The notes under the pieces were generated by a model. The model did not search any database. It saw only the letters and a program-made list of their open reading frames with translations, and was not told where the DNA came from. Source: JBKPNJ01 sp963695705 (GTDB taxonomy: Bacteria > Actinomycetota > Actinomycetes > Propionibacteriales > Nocardioidaceae). From it: a DNA stretch of 64,000 nt. How positions within the stretch are numbered: position 1 is the first letter of the stretch; each line of letters begins with the position of its first letter. Location: contig CAVOHB010000010.1 in the NCBI GenBank assembly GCA_963695705.1, forward strand, positions 248,001-312,000, written 5' to 3'. Shown here piece after piece: positions 15,819 through 24,879 of the stretch. The position numbers were made by a program, and so were the translations under genes.

Positions 15819-18371
15819 ATGTTCCGCGTGACCGTGCGCAACCTGCTTGCGCGCAAGCTCCGGCTGGCCATGAGCGCGTTCGCCATCGTGCTCGGGGTGG
15901 CGTTCGTCGCCGGGTCGTTCGTGTTCACCGACACGCTCGACAAGAGCTTCCAGGGAATCATCGACAGCACCACCGGTGACGTGATCATCAGGCCGGCAGG
16001 TACGGACCCCAATTCGTCGGGGCAGATTCTCGACACCCGTTTCATTCCCGGCCGCGTCCTGGACCGGGCGGCGAGCGTCGACGGTGTCGCGCGGCTCGAC
16101 CGCAACATCACGATCCCGCAGGTCTTCGTGGTCTCCAAGGCCGGCAAGGTCATCGGCGGTCAGGGTCCGCCCTCGCTCGGCGTCAACTACACCGACACAC
16201 CCGGCGACAACGGGGAGCCACTCCTGCAGGTCAGCAAGGGGCGGGTGCCGACGGGGCCGGGCGAGGTCGCCTTGGACAAGGTGACTGCCGACAAAGCGGG
16301 CTACGACGTCGGCGACACCGTGCAGCTCGTCACCGCCGGGAAGAGCCCAAGGCTCAGCGTCACCCTGGTGGGGATCGTCACCTACGGCGCCGAGGGCGGC
16401 CTGCTCGGAGCCACGCTGTCTGTCTTCGACACCGGCGCCATGCAGCAGTTGCTGTTCAACGGCCGCGACCTCTACACCGACGCTACCGTCACGACCGCGG
16501 ACGGGTTCAGCCAGACCCAAGTGAGCAAGGCGGTATCGGCTGTGCTCCCGCCGGCCTTCGAGGCGGTGTCCGGCGATTCCGTCGCCGCCGAGAGCAAGGA
16601 CTCCATCGACCAGGCGCTCTCGTTCATCAACACGTTCCTGCTCGTGTTCGCCGCCGTCGCTCTGGTCGTCGGCTCGTTCCTGATCATCAACACGTTCTCG
16701 ATCCTGGTGGCGCAGCGCAGCCGCGAGATGGCCCTGCTGCGCGCGCTGGGCGCCAGCAGGCGGCAGGTCACCCGGTCGGTCCTCCTCGAGGCCCTGGTCG
16801 TGGGCTTCATCGGGTCGACCGTCGGCCTCCTCGGCGGTTTCCTGCTTGCGGTGGGCCTCAAAGCCATCTTCGCGCGGGTCGGACTCGACATGACCGGCGC
16901 CGGACTCGAGCTGCGGCCGCGCACCGTTGTCGTTTCGTACGCGGTGGGCGTGATCGTCACACTGTTCGCGGCGTACCTGCCGGCTCGCCGCGCCAGCCAG
17001 ATCGCCCCGGTGGCGGCGCTGCGCGACGACGTCGCATTGCCGGAGAGCACACTGCGCCGTCGGTTCATCACCGGCCTGGCAATCACCGTCATCGGTCTGG
17101 CTCTGCTCGGCGTCGGGCTGTTCGCCAATACCAGCAACTCGCTGCCGATGGTCGGCGGTGGCGTCCTCGGCGTCCTCGTGGGAGTGTCCCTGATCAGTCC
17201 GGTGCTCGGCAGACCACTGCTGCGCCTGCTGGGTTTCTTGTTCCGCAAGACGTTCAGCACGGTCGGGCGGCTCGCGGGTCAGAACACGTTGCGGAACCCG
17301 CGACGGACCGCCGCCACGGCGTCGGCGCTCATGATCGGCCTGGCCCTGGTATCGGCGATGTCGATCATCGGGGCCTCGACCTCCTCCAGCATCGACAAGC
17401 TCATCGGCAACGAGTTCCAGTCCGACTTCGTCGTGGCGAGCTCGGTCGGATCGTCGTTCTCGCCGACGATCGCCGACCGGATCCGCGACATCCCCGGTGT
17501 GGACACCGCGGCCGTGTTCCGGGGCCTGAGCGTCAAGGTCGACGGATCCGACACGTTCATCGGTGCGATCGATCCCAACGAGTTCGGCAAGACGATCGAC
17601 GTCGACATGCGCGTCGGGAAGCTGTCCGACCTGACGGACTCCACAGTCCTGGTCGAGCGGACGCAGGCATCGGGTGACGGCACCGTGGTGGGCGACCACG
17701 TCACCGTCTCGCTGCCCAAGCACGACAAGACGCTGACCGTCGCCGGCACGTACTCAGGCTCGCCGATCGTGGGTGCCAACTATCTGGTCACGACGAAGAC
17801 ACTTGCCGCCGGGGGAGTGGCCCCCTCCGACTCCGCCGTGTACGTGCTGAAGGACCCGGACGCCTCCACCGCGGCGGTAGGAGCCGCGATCGGCAAGCTG
17901 GTCAAGGATCTGCCCACGGTGGAGCTGCAGAACAAGGCCGAGTTCACCAAGCAGCAACGCGGCCAGGTCGACAAGCTGCTCGCGATCATCTATGCACTGC
18001 TCGGCCTCGCCGTGGTGATCGCGGTCCTCGGCATCGTCAATACCCTGGCGCTCTCGGTGATCGAGCGGACCCGCGAGGTCGGGCTGCTCCGTGCGGTCGG
18101 CATGAGCCGTCGGCAGCTTCGGTTGCTGGTCCGGTTGGAGTCCGTGGCCATCTCCGTCCTGGGGGCATGCCTGGGTGTGGTGATGGGTGTCGTGTTCGGT
18201 GTCGCGCTGCAACGGGCAGTCGCCGACCAGGGGATCGATGTGCTGACCATCCCGTTTGCGAACCTGGCTCTGTTCATCGTCGTCGCCGCCATCGTCGGCG
18301 TGCTCGCCGCGGTGCTCCCGGCCCGACGCGCCGCCAGGCTCGACATCCTCAAGGCCATCCACGCCGAGTAG
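15819..18371 (+). CDS. FtsX-like ABC transporter permease (two FtsX domains)
   Basis: 850 residues. The N-terminal helix (RLAMSAFAIVLGVAFVAGSF) is followed by a MacB-type periplasmic domain (about 40-250), an FtsX three-helix block (SFINTFLLVFAAVALVVGSF, then RALGASRRQV and YLPARRASQIAPVAALRD), a central pair of helices, a second extracellular domain (about 520-700), and a second FtsX block ending LLRAVGMSRRQLRLLVRLES and PARRAARLDILKAIHAE. This is the usual single-chain permease of actinobacterial ABC systems that pair with the upstream ATPase. It starts one base after that gene's stop. A palindromic repeat element at 18390-18447 lies 18 bp after its stop. Confidence 0.93.
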   Translation: MFRVTVRNLLARKLRLAMSAFAIVLGVAFVAGSFVFTDTLDKSFQGIIDSTTGDVIIRPAGTDPNSSGQILDTRFIPGRVLDRAASVDGVARLDRNITIPQVFVVSKAGKVIGGQGPPSLGVNYTDTPGDNGEPLLQVSKGRVPTGPGEVALDKVTADKAGYDVGDTVQLVTAGKSPRLSVTLVGIVTYGAEGGLLGATLSVFDTGAMQQLLFNGRDLYTDATVTTADGFSQTQVSKAVSAVLPPAFEAVSGDSVAAESKDSIDQALSFINTFLLVFAAVALVVGSFLIINTFSILVAQRSREMALLRALGASRRQVTRSVLLEALVVGFIGSTVGLLGGFLLAVGLKAIFARVGLDMTGAGLELRPRTVVVSYAVGVIVTLFAAYLPARRASQIAPVAALRDDVALPESTLRRRFITGLAITVIGLALLGVGLFANTSNSLPMVGGGVLGVLVGVSLISPVLGRPLLRLLGFLFRKTFSTVGRLAGQNTLRNPRRTAATASALMIGLALVSAMSIIGASTSSSIDKLIGNEFQSDFVVASSVGSSFSPTIADRIRDIPGVDTAAVFRGLSVKVDGSDTFIGAIDPNEFGKTIDVDMRVGKLSDLTDSTVLVERTQASGDGTVVGDHVTVSLPKHDKTLTVAGTYSGSPIVGANYLVTTKTLAAGGVAPSDSAVYVLKDPDASTAAVGAAIGKLVKDLPTVELQNKAEFTKQQRGQVDKLLAIIYALLGLAVVIAVLGIVNTLALSVIERTREVGLLRAVGMSRRQLRLLVRLESVAISVLGACLGVVMGVVFGVALQRAVADQGIDVLTIPFANLALFIVVAAIVGVLAAVLPARRAARLDILKAIHAE

Positions 18372-18389
18372 CGGCGCCGCTTCGGCGCT

Positions 18390-18447
18390 GCGTCATGCAT
18401 CCGGAGGGCTCTGTCCCTGTGTCCCGGACCCTCCAGATGCATGACGC
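18390..18447. repeat. Palindromic repeat element, copy 1 (GTCATGCAT arms)
   Basis: GCGTCATGCATCCGGAGGG (18390-18408) is mirrored by CCCTCCAGATGCATGACGC (18429-18447), with one mismatched base pair and a 20-bp loop. It lies between the ABC permease and the epimerase gene. Related copies are at 24880-24938 and 44922-44961. Probable terminator or REP-like element. Confidence 0.8.
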
Positions 18448-18595
18448 AAGCGCGGGTGCACCATCCTGACGCCACGGCATCCATCCGCGGCCCGGTGCTT
18501 TGTGGCGACGGGGACGGGGCGTAGGGTCGATCCACCGTTACCGACTTGTTACATGACCGACCGACGACCGAGTGGACCAGCGACGTGAGGACAGC

Positions 18596-19504
18596 GTGAA
18601 GGTTTTCGTCACCGGTGCCACCGGGGTGATGGGCCGAGCCGCGGTCGCCGCACTGGTGGATGCCGGGCACGACGTCGCTGGGCTGGCCCGCTCCGAGGAG
18701 AAGGCCGAGGTTCTGCGCAGCGCGCACGTCGAGCCGGTCGACGCCAACCTGTTCAACGCCGACACGCTGGCAACGGCGTTCGTCGGTTACGAGACGGTCC
18801 TCAACCTCGCCACCCACATCCCCGTCGGGTACGCGGGTATCCGCCCGGGTGCCTGGCGGGTGAACGACCGCATCCGCACCCAGGGCTCGCGCGTCGTCGC
18901 CGAGGCGGCGCACGCCGCGGGAGTACACCGGCTGGTGCAGGAAAGCGTCTCCTATATCTACGCCGACGGTGGTGACGACTGGCTCGACGAGCAGAGCCCG
19001 CTGGCCGTCACCCGCGTAACCGAGCCGGTGGCGGTCGCGGAGCTGAATGCACAGAGCTTCGCCGGTGTCGGCAGATCGGTCGTCGTCCTCCGGTTCGGCA
19101 GTCTGATCGGGGACGAAGGGTTCACCCGATGGCGCTTGGCGCGGGCCCGGGCGGGCCAGGCGATCGGGATCGGCGATCCGGACGGCTGGTCACATGTGCT
19201 TCACACTGAGGACGTCGGCGACGCCGTACTGGCGTCTCTCGAAGCTCCCGGCGGCGTCTACAACGTGGGTGCCGAGCCGGTGAGCCGCAGTGAGCTGGCC
19301 AGCGAGCTCGCCCGCGCGGCGGGTCGCGAGCGCTCCTCCTTCCTGCCCAAGATGATGGTCAGGCTCGGCGGTGACAGGGTAGAGCCGCTGACCCGCTCGC
19401 ACCGCATCTCGTCGGCGACGTTCATGACCACAGTCGGCTGGGTCCCCCGGCACCCGGTGTTCGGCGCCGCCTGGTTCGACGGCATCAGCGTGGACGGATC
19501 GTGA
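18596..19504 (+). CDS. NAD(P)-dependent epimerase/dehydratase (extended SDR-like)
   Basis: 302 residues from GTG 18596, preceded by GAGGACAGC. VKVFVTGATGVMGRAAVAAL contains the G-x-x-G-x-x-G nucleotide motif at the N-terminus, followed by GHDVAGLARSEEKAEVL, which is more NADP- than NAD-like. The domain matches NAD-dependent epimerase/dehydratase proteins. The usual Y-x-x-x-K active site is altered: the region SVSYIYADGGDDWLDE has tyrosines but no lysine four residues on, so classical SDR catalysis is uncertain. The C-terminus (ALEAPGGVYNVGAEPVSRSE) fits substrate binding. Its stop overlaps the start of a small acidic protein gene. Confidence 0.82.
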   Translation: MKVFVTGATGVMGRAAVAALVDAGHDVAGLARSEEKAEVLRSAHVEPVDANLFNADTLATAFVGYETVLNLATHIPVGYAGIRPGAWRVNDRIRTQGSRVVAEAAHAAGVHRLVQESVSYIYADGGDDWLDEQSPLAVTRVTEPVAVAELNAQSFAGVGRSVVVLRFGSLIGDEGFTRWRLARARAGQAIGIGDPDGWSHVLHTEDVGDAVLASLEAPGGVYNVGAEPVSRSELASELARAAGRERSSFLPKMMVRLGGDRVEPLTRSHRISSATFMTTVGWVPRHPVFGAAWFDGISVDGS

Positions 19505-19668
19505 ACACTCCGGCCCGGCGCAGGGCCGGCACCCCGGAAGACCCGTTCGGCACGGTGTTGCCGGAGCGGGCTGGTGATGACGACGCAGCGTCTTGGGGTG
19601 ACGGCGACGAGAGCACCGACGACGAGGACGAGCGGCTGCGTCGCGAGGTTCCGCCCCACCACGGGTGA
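19501..19668 (+). CDS. Small acidic protein, 55 residues
   Basis: GTG at 19501 overlaps the TGA of the epimerase gene (GTGA), and the reading frame runs to TGA 19666-19668. The product starts VNTPARRRAGTPEDPFGTVL and is rich in D and E in the middle, ending DERLRREVPPHHG. Small actinobacterial proteins ending in R-x-x-x-PPH-(H/W) are common conserved hypotheticals, which supports it being real. No domain is known. It is convergent with mscL, whose stop is 26 bp away. It is too short to be called with certainty from composition alone. Confidence 0.5.
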   Translation: MNTPARRRAGTPEDPFGTVLPERAGDDDAASWGDGDESTDDEDERLRREVPPHHG

Positions 19669-19693
19669 CCGTTGCCGGCCAGCGGCCCACTGG

Positions 19694-20113
19694 TCAGGTC
19701 CAGGCCTCGCCGCCGCCACGAGCGCCGGAGCTGCCGGCCGCCAGCAGATCGCGGATCTCCTGCAGGAGCAGGACATCCGCGGGTACCGCCACAGGCTCCT
19801 CGGTGTCGCCCCGCTTGCGCATCTCCATCAACGTGGTGACAGGCACGACGATGAAGAAGTACACCGCGGTAGCGACGGCCACGAAGTTGAACACCGCCTG
19901 CAGGACGAGCCCGAACGAGAACACCGCGTCGTTGACCGTGAACGAGCCGACCGAGCTCAGCTCCGGCTCGCCGAAGATCGCGGCGACCAGGGGATAGACG
20001 ATGCCGTCGAGGAGCGCCGTCACGACCGCCGTGAAGGCCATCGCCATCACCACGGCGACAGCAAGGTCCACGACGTTTCCGCGCAGGATGAAGTCCTTGA
20101 AGCCCTTTATCAA
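19694..20113 (-). CDS. mscL: Large-conductance mechanosensitive channel MscL
   Basis: 139 residues from TTG 20113, with a strong GGAGGATCTC ribosome site. IKGFKDFILRGNVVDLAVAV is the N-terminal amphipathic helix and first transmembrane segment with the conserved F-x-x-F-x-x-R-G-N-V-x-D-L-A-V-x-V pattern. The second helix is FNFVAVATAVYFFIVVPVTT, followed by the cytoplasmic helix VLLLQEIRDLLAAG. MscL opens at near-lytic membrane tension to release solutes on osmotic downshock. The extracellular loop (GEPELSSVGSFTVNDAVFSF) is of ordinary length. The gene is transcribed toward the epimerase gene, with the small SAF gene upstream on the same strand. Confidence 0.97.
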   Translation of the reverse strand: MIKGFKDFILRGNVVDLAVAVVMAMAFTAVVTALLDGIVYPLVAAIFGEPELSSVGSFTVNDAVFSFGLVLQAVFNFVAVATAVYFFIVVPVTTLMEMRKRGDTEEPVAVPADVLLLQEIRDLLAAGSSGARGGGEAWT

Positions 20114-20176
20114 GAGATCCTCCGGTGGGATACGGCGTCGGCCGAGCCCGGCGCGGCGACGACTCTACAGATGCCG

Positions 20177-20812
20177 TCACCCGCGCAGCACCAGCGAGAG
20201 CTGCTCCGCGACCGCTGCCTGGGCCAGCCGGCTCGCGAGCTCGGCGCTCACCGCGAGCACGACGAGCGCCCCGCCGCCCAATGGGCCGCCGTCGGTGGCG
20301 ACGTGCGGGATCGCAACGACCGGGGCGGCTGAGGCGAGCAGCGTGGCACTGGCGTCGCCGCCCCGCGGATCCGCGGCGAGGACGTCGACGGAGGCTCCCA
20401 CGTCCAGCAGCGCGACCGACCCCGCGTCGCCGATGCGGACGGGGGCACCGACGACATCGGTGCCGTACCCGGCCAGCAGAGACCTGCCGATGAGCTGCAC
20501 GTCGCACAGCGGCTGACCGGAACGCAGCGGAGCGGCGAGCAGGCGACCGACCGCGGCCTCCCCCGGAGCAAGTGCGCCGTCCGGGACGAGCTCGGTCGGG
20601 AGCCCGACCTCGCGCAGGTCCCCGGCGCGCAGCCGGTGCCCTCCTGCGAGGTCGTGCGCCGCCGCGAGGACACGCGTCGTCGGTGGTGGATCGGGGGAGA
20701 CCACGTGGAGGCCCATCCCCATCGCCGCCGCGGCGAGACCGGCGGCGAGCAGACGCCGATGCCAGGAAGCCGCTCGCCGCAGCTCCCGCAGCGCGACAAG
20801 GATCCGGCTCAT
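20177..20812 (-). CDS. SAF domain protein (CpaB/RcpC-like)
   Basis: 211 residues. A basic N-terminus and one transmembrane segment (RRLLAAGLAAAAMGMGLHVV) lead into a SAF domain: RVLAAAHDLAGGHRLRAGDL, then PGEAAVGRLLAAPLRSGQPL. The rest resembles the C-terminal beta-domain of RcpC/CpaB (VGAPVRIGDAGSVALLDVGA, SVDVLAADP, ALVVLAVSAELASRLAQAAV). CpaB proteins assist Flp/Tad pilus assembly, but no other tad genes are in the window, so in this context the role is open. It lies 8 bp after the phosphorylase-type gene on the same strand and 63 bp before mscL, so it is probably in one transcript with its upstream neighbour. Confidence 0.85.
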   Translation of the reverse strand: MSRILVALRELRRAASWHRRLLAAGLAAAAMGMGLHVVSPDPPPTTRVLAAAHDLAGGHRLRAGDLREVGLPTELVPDGALAPGEAAVGRLLAAPLRSGQPLCDVQLIGRSLLAGYGTDVVGAPVRIGDAGSVALLDVGASVDVLAADPRGGDASATLLASAAPVVAIPHVATDGGPLGGGALVVLAVSAELASRLAQAAVAEQLSLVLRG

Positions 20813-20820
20813 CGCGCGGG

Positions 20821-21651
20821 CTACTCGGGCAGCGCGAACGGCAGCGTGAGCCCGTCGAGGGCCTCCGGGCAGGGGCAGCTACGGCTGGCGGGCAGGGCGG
20901 CCACAGCGGAGATCACCAGGTCGCTCAGCTCGGCCAGGTGCTCGGCGAACGACTGGAAGACCTCGCCCTGGGTGACTCCGCCGGCCTCGTCGAGCCCTGC
21001 GTCGAGGTCGGTGACCAGCGCGATCGGGGTGTAGCACATGGCCAGCTCGCGGGCGAGTACTGCCTCCGGATGGCCGGTCATGTTGACCACCGACCATCCC
21101 AGTCCGGCGAACCAGCGCGACTCCGCGCGGGTGGAGAACCGCGGCCCCTCGACGACGACGGCTGTGCCGCCGTCGACCGTGTTCAGGCCGAGTTCGGTCG
21201 CCGTACGCAGGACGGTGGCGCGGCCGGCCGGGCAATAGGGGTCCGCGAACGCGACATGGCAGGCGCCGGTGTCGAAGAAGGTCTGGACGCGGCCGGAGGT
21301 CCGGTCCACCAGCTGTGATGGAACGACGAAGGCTCCGGGGGTGAGCTCGGGTTGCAGTGACCCGACGGCGCAGGGCGCGATCACCTGGCGGACGCCGAGT
21401 GACCGGAGCGCCCAGAGGTTCGCGCGATAGTTGATCCTGTGCGGCGGGAGCCTGTGGTCGCGACCGTGGCGGGGAATGAACGCGACGGTGCGGTCGCCGA
21501 CCCTCCCGACGACCGGCGGTTCGGATGGCTCACCGAACGGCGTCGACGCTGCGCGTGTGATCTCGCCGGCATCGGCGAGCAGTTGGTAGAGGCCGGTGCC
21601 GCCGATGACGCCGATCTCGGCGCGCTGGTCCTCGGGCTGGTCGACTGGCAT
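20821..21651 (-). CDS. mtnP: S-methyl-5'-thioadenosine phosphorylase-type enzyme (PNP/MTAP family)
   Basis: 276 residues from ATG 21651. IGVIGGTGLYQLL is the phosphate loop, RHGRDHRLPPHRINYRANLW is the R-H-G-x-x-H-x-x-P-P-H-x-x-N-Y-x-A-N motif, and WSVVNMTGHPEAVLARELAM with CYTPIALVTDLDAG is the substrate site: N-M-T-G-x-P-E is found in MTA phosphorylases. These enzymes cleave methylthioadenosine to adenine and methylthioribose-1-phosphate, salvaging methionine. Strictly, some family members prefer inosine or guanosine; residues at the purine site (SD or N) cannot be resolved firmly here. Eight bases separate it from the SAF gene. Confidence 0.88.
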   Translation of the reverse strand: MPVDQPEDQRAEIGVIGGTGLYQLLADAGEITRAASTPFGEPSEPPVVGRVGDRTVAFIPRHGRDHRLPPHRINYRANLWALRSLGVRQVIAPCAVGSLQPELTPGAFVVPSQLVDRTSGRVQTFFDTGACHVAFADPYCPAGRATVLRTATELGLNTVDGGTAVVVEGPRFSTRAESRWFAGLGWSVVNMTGHPEAVLARELAMCYTPIALVTDLDAGLDEAGGVTQGEVFQSFAEHLAELSDLVISAVAALPASRSCPCPEALDGLTLPFALPE

Positions 21652-21708
21652 GCGGCGAGCCTAACGACGCGCGGACGGCCGCGTCGGCCGTCGTCCACAG
21701 CCGCATTC

Positions 21709-22149
21709 TCAGGCGGCGGACTCCGATCTGCGGCCCCGGCCGGTGGGTGAGGCGTCGGTGTTCGCCGGGGACTTCGATGCGCCGGATGAGCTCTGCCCTG
21801 CACCGTGGTCCGGCTTCTTAGCCGAACCCTGCTCGGGCGCCTTTCCCGGCGTCTTGCCCGAGCCGCCTTCCTTGCCGGTCTCGGAGCCCTTGCCCGATTC
21901 CGCGCCGGACCCGGACTCCACCGTCTTGGACTCCTTCGAGGACGAGGAGTCGGACGTCCCGTTTGCCGGTGCGGTGCGTGAGTCGTTGCGGTAGAACCCC
22001 GACCCCTTGAAGACGATGCCCACCGCGTTGAACACCTTGCGCAGCCGTCCCTCGCAGCTGGGGCAGACGGTCAGCGCGTCGTCGGTGAAGCTCTGCTGCG
22101 CCTCGAGACGCTCGTCGCAGGCCGTGCAGGCGTACTGGTAGGTCGGCAA
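21709..22149 (-). CDS. FmdB-family zinc ribbon protein with long acidic/Ser-Gly tail
   Basis: 146 residues from TTG 22149, which has GAGGAGACCGGAG upstream. The N-terminal 60 residues are the FmdB regulatory domain: PTYQYACTACDERLEAQQSF, then CPSCEGRLRKVFNAVGIVFK and GSGFYRNDSR. Two C-x-x-C pairs form a zinc ribbon. The C-terminal 85 residues are low-complexity (SSSSKESKTVESGSGAESGK and onwards), typical of actinobacterial FmdB proteins near 5-formyl-THF cyclo-ligase and mscL genes. The function is unknown despite an early proposal of a role in formamidase expression. In-frame sequence upstream of 22149 is rejected because it lacks a ribosome site and conservation. Confidence 0.88.
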   Translation of the reverse strand: MPTYQYACTACDERLEAQQSFTDDALTVCPSCEGRLRKVFNAVGIVFKGSGFYRNDSRTAPANGTSDSSSSKESKTVESGSGAESGKGSETGKEGGSGKTPGKAPEQGSAKKPDHGAGQSSSGASKSPANTDASPTGRGRRSESAA

Positions 22150-22279
22150 CTCCGGTCTCCTCGTTGTGCTCCAGGTCGCGGTGGCTGGCACTCGTCACCG
22201 TCGACTGCTAATTGTGCGCCAATTCGTGCAACGTTGTCGAACGTTCGCCTCATTCCCAGGGCGGTCCCGCCTCGGGTAC

Positions 22280-22308
22280 GTCTGGCAGCCCTGAGCCAGA
22301 CGTAGAGT
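22280..22308 (+). promoter_or_regulatory. Inverted repeat and -10 box of the penicillin acylase-family gene
   Basis: GTCTGGC (22280-22286) and GCCAGAC (22295-22301) form a perfect 7-bp inverted repeat, 8 nt apart, where a -35 would lie. TAGAGT (22303-22308) sits 6 nt before the GTG start, predicting a leaderless transcript and a possible repressor site. Confidence 0.45.
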
Positions 22309-22314
22309 TGCGCC

Positions 22315-24870
22315 GTGCGCCGCTGGGTCCGGGTGATGTCCTTCGTCGCCGGCGGGATCGTTCTCCTCCTGCTGGTCGCCTCCGTGCTCGCGGTCTGGCT
22401 GGTGCGGCGGTCGTTCCCCCAAACCACCGGCGACATCACCCTGGACGGACTCGCCGGCCCGGTGACGGTGTTGCGAGACCAGTACGGCGTACCGCAGATC
22501 TATGCCGACTCCGCCGAGGACCTCTTCTTCGCGCAGGGATTCGTCCAGGCGCAGGACCGCTTCTTCGAGATGGACTTCCGTCGGCACGTCACGGCCGGCC
22601 GGCTGAGCGAGCTGTTCGGCGACACGGCCTTGGAGACCGACGAGTTCGTCCGCACGATGGGCTGGCAACGCGTGGCCGCGGCCGAGCTGCCCCGCCTCGA
22701 CCCCGCTACGAAGAGATACCTCGACGCCTTTTCGGCAGGGGTCAACGCCTACCTGGCCGACCATTCGGGGTCGCAGCTGTCACTGGAGTACGCCGTGCTC
22801 AGCCTCAAGGAGAGCGACTACACGCCCGAGCCTTGGACGCCCACCGACTCGCTGGCGTGGCTGAAGGCGATGGCGTGGGACCTGCGCGGCAACATGGAGG
22901 ACGAGATCGAGCGGGTGCTCGCCAGCCAGACGCTCTCGCTCCGGCAGATCGCGCAGCTGTACCCGAGCTATCCCTACTCCACCCACCAGCCGATCGTCGA
23001 CCAGGGCGCGGTGGTCGACGGGGTCTTCGAGCAGGACGCGACTGAGAACGGGACCCGGCTGCCCCGCCGCGCGGCGTTCCCGCCGGCCGTCATCAGGCAG
23101 CTCGACAGGCTGGACCACCTGACTCGTCAGATGCCGGCGCTGATGGGGCCGGGAGCGGGTGCGGGAGTGGGTTCGAACGCCTGGGCAGTCTCCGGCCGCC
23201 TCTCCAGTACCGGCGACCCGCTGCTCGCCAACGACCCACACCTGGCCCCGACAATGCCGGGGATCTGGTACCAGATGGGCCTGCACTGCAACACGATCAC
23301 GTCCGACTGCCCCTTCGACGTCACCGGATTCACCTTCGCCGGGCTGCCAGGCGTCGTGATCGGCCACAACGCCAAGGTCGCCTGGGGGTTCACCAACCTC
23401 GGCCCGGACGTCACCGACCTCTACCTGGAGAAGATCAGCGGCGACACGTACCTGCGGGCGGGCAGGCAGCTGCCCCTGGTCACCCGTGAGGAGACGTTCC
23501 AGGTCGCCGGGCATGACGATCCGGTGACCATCACCGTTCGGTCCACCGATCATGGGCCGATCATCTCGGACGTGTCCGACGACCTCGCCGACGTCGGGCA
23601 GCAGGCGCCGGCCCGGGCCGGCGCGCCGCCACGGGGAGATGGATACGCGGTCGCGCTGAGGTGGACCGCGCTGCGGCCCGGCCGCACCGCCGATGCGATC
23701 TTCGAGTTCGACCAGGCCCACGACTGGGACTCGTTCCGTGCGGCCGCGGCCGACTTCGCCGTGCCGGCACAGAACCTCGTCTACGCCGACACCGCCGGGC
23801 ACATCGGCTACCAGGCGCCGGGCCAGATCCCGATCCGGCGCACCGGCCACGGCGACTGGCCCTCGCCCGGCTGGGATCCGGCGTACGACTGGAGCGGCTA
23901 CGTGCCGTTCAGTGCGCTGCCCAACGTGATCGACCCCAAGGACGGGTACGTCGTGACCGCCAACCAGGCTCCGGTCGACGCTGCCCAGTACCCGTACTAC
24001 CTCGGCGACTCCTGGGACTACGGGTACCGGAGCCAGCGGATCATCGACAGGATCACCAAGGACCCGGACATCACCGTCGACGACATGGCTGCCATGCAGA
24101 ACGACACCTACAACGCCAACGCCGCGGCCCTGGTGCCGTATCTGCTCGACGTCCATCTGGACTCGCTCTTCGCCAGACAGGGTCAGTGGCTGCTGCGTGG
24201 CTGGGACTTCACCCAGCCCGCCGACTCGGGCGCGGCGGCGTATTTCAACGCGGTCTGGCGCAATCTGCTGGCACTGACGTTCCACGACCAGCTGCCGGAG
24301 TCGGTCTGGCCGGACGGCGGTGACCGGTGGTTCGCCGTCGTTCGTGCCCTGCTCGACAACCCCGACTCGCCGTGGTGGGACAACATCGCCACCGACGACA
24401 ACCAGGAGACGCGTGACGAGATCCTCGCTGAGGCGATGACAGACGCCCGGGACGAGCTGACGCGCCTGCAGGCGCGCAACACCGAGGACTGGACCTGGGG
24501 CCACCAGCACACGCTCGAGCTGGAGAACCAGAGCCTGGGCACATCGGGTACCGGCGTGGTCGAGTGGCTGTTCAACCGCGGGCCGATGGAGCTTGGCGGG
24601 GGCACCTCGGTCGTGGATGCTACGAGCTGGAACGCGAAAGACGGGTACCAGGCCGATGTCGTGCCGTCGATGAGGATGGTGGTCTCGCTCGGTGAGCTCG
24701 ACGACTCCCGCTGGGTTAACCTCACCGGTGCGTCAGGGCACGCGTTCAACGCACACTACGACGACCAGACCGGGATGTGGGTCGACGGCGAGACCTGGCC
24801 GTGGGTGTACGGCAGGAATGCGGTCGACGACGCGACCGAGGACACGCTCACCCTGCACCCTGCTCACTGA
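22315..24870 (+). CDS. Penicillin acylase-family Ntn hydrolase, membrane-anchored
   Basis: 851 residues from GTG 22315. A transmembrane anchor (VMSFVAGGIVLLLLVASVLA) is followed by the alpha-chain region: VTVLRDQYGVPQIYADSAED and FAQGFVQAQDRFFEMDFRRH. The autocatalytic processing site is GAGVGSNAWAVSGRLS, where S287 would become the N-terminal nucleophile of the beta chain; NDPHLAPTMPGIWYQMGLHC follows. The C-terminal segment (SWNAKDGYQADVVPSMRMVV, SGASGH-like LTGASGHAFNAHYDDQ) is family-typical. These enzymes hydrolyse amides such as beta-lactams, acyl-homoserine lactones or cyclic lipopeptides; quorum quenching is possible but not shown. It is convergent with the cyclo-ligase gene, with a palindromic repeat between them. 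Confidence 0.92.
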   Translation: MRRWVRVMSFVAGGIVLLLLVASVLAVWLVRRSFPQTTGDITLDGLAGPVTVLRDQYGVPQIYADSAEDLFFAQGFVQAQDRFFEMDFRRHVTAGRLSELFGDTALETDEFVRTMGWQRVAAAELPRLDPATKRYLDAFSAGVNAYLADHSGSQLSLEYAVLSLKESDYTPEPWTPTDSLAWLKAMAWDLRGNMEDEIERVLASQTLSLRQIAQLYPSYPYSTHQPIVDQGAVVDGVFEQDATENGTRLPRRAAFPPAVIRQLDRLDHLTRQMPALMGPGAGAGVGSNAWAVSGRLSSTGDPLLANDPHLAPTMPGIWYQMGLHCNTITSDCPFDVTGFTFAGLPGVVIGHNAKVAWGFTNLGPDVTDLYLEKISGDTYLRAGRQLPLVTREETFQVAGHDDPVTITVRSTDHGPIISDVSDDLADVGQQAPARAGAPPRGDGYAVALRWTALRPGRTADAIFEFDQAHDWDSFRAAAADFAVPAQNLVYADTAGHIGYQAPGQIPIRRTGHGDWPSPGWDPAYDWSGYVPFSALPNVIDPKDGYVVTANQAPVDAAQYPYYLGDSWDYGYRSQRIIDRITKDPDITVDDMAAMQNDTYNANAAALVPYLLDVHLDSLFARQGQWLLRGWDFTQPADSGAAAYFNAVWRNLLALTFHDQLPESVWPDGGDRWFAVVRALLDNPDSPWWDNIATDDNQETRDEILAEAMTDARDELTRLQARNTEDWTWGHQHTLELENQSLGTSGTGVVEWLFNRGPMELGGGTSVVDATSWNAKDGYQADVVPSMRMVVSLGELDDSRWVNLTGASGHAFNAHYDDQTGMWVDGETWPWVYGRNAVDDATEDTLTLHPAH

Positions 24871-24879
24871 ACTCCGCTT

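Noticed and set aside
15780..17723. Very long minus-strand frame opposite the ABC permease
   Set aside because: Highly charged, repetitive composition typical of antisense of high-GC coding sequence; the plus-strand FtsX domains are clear.
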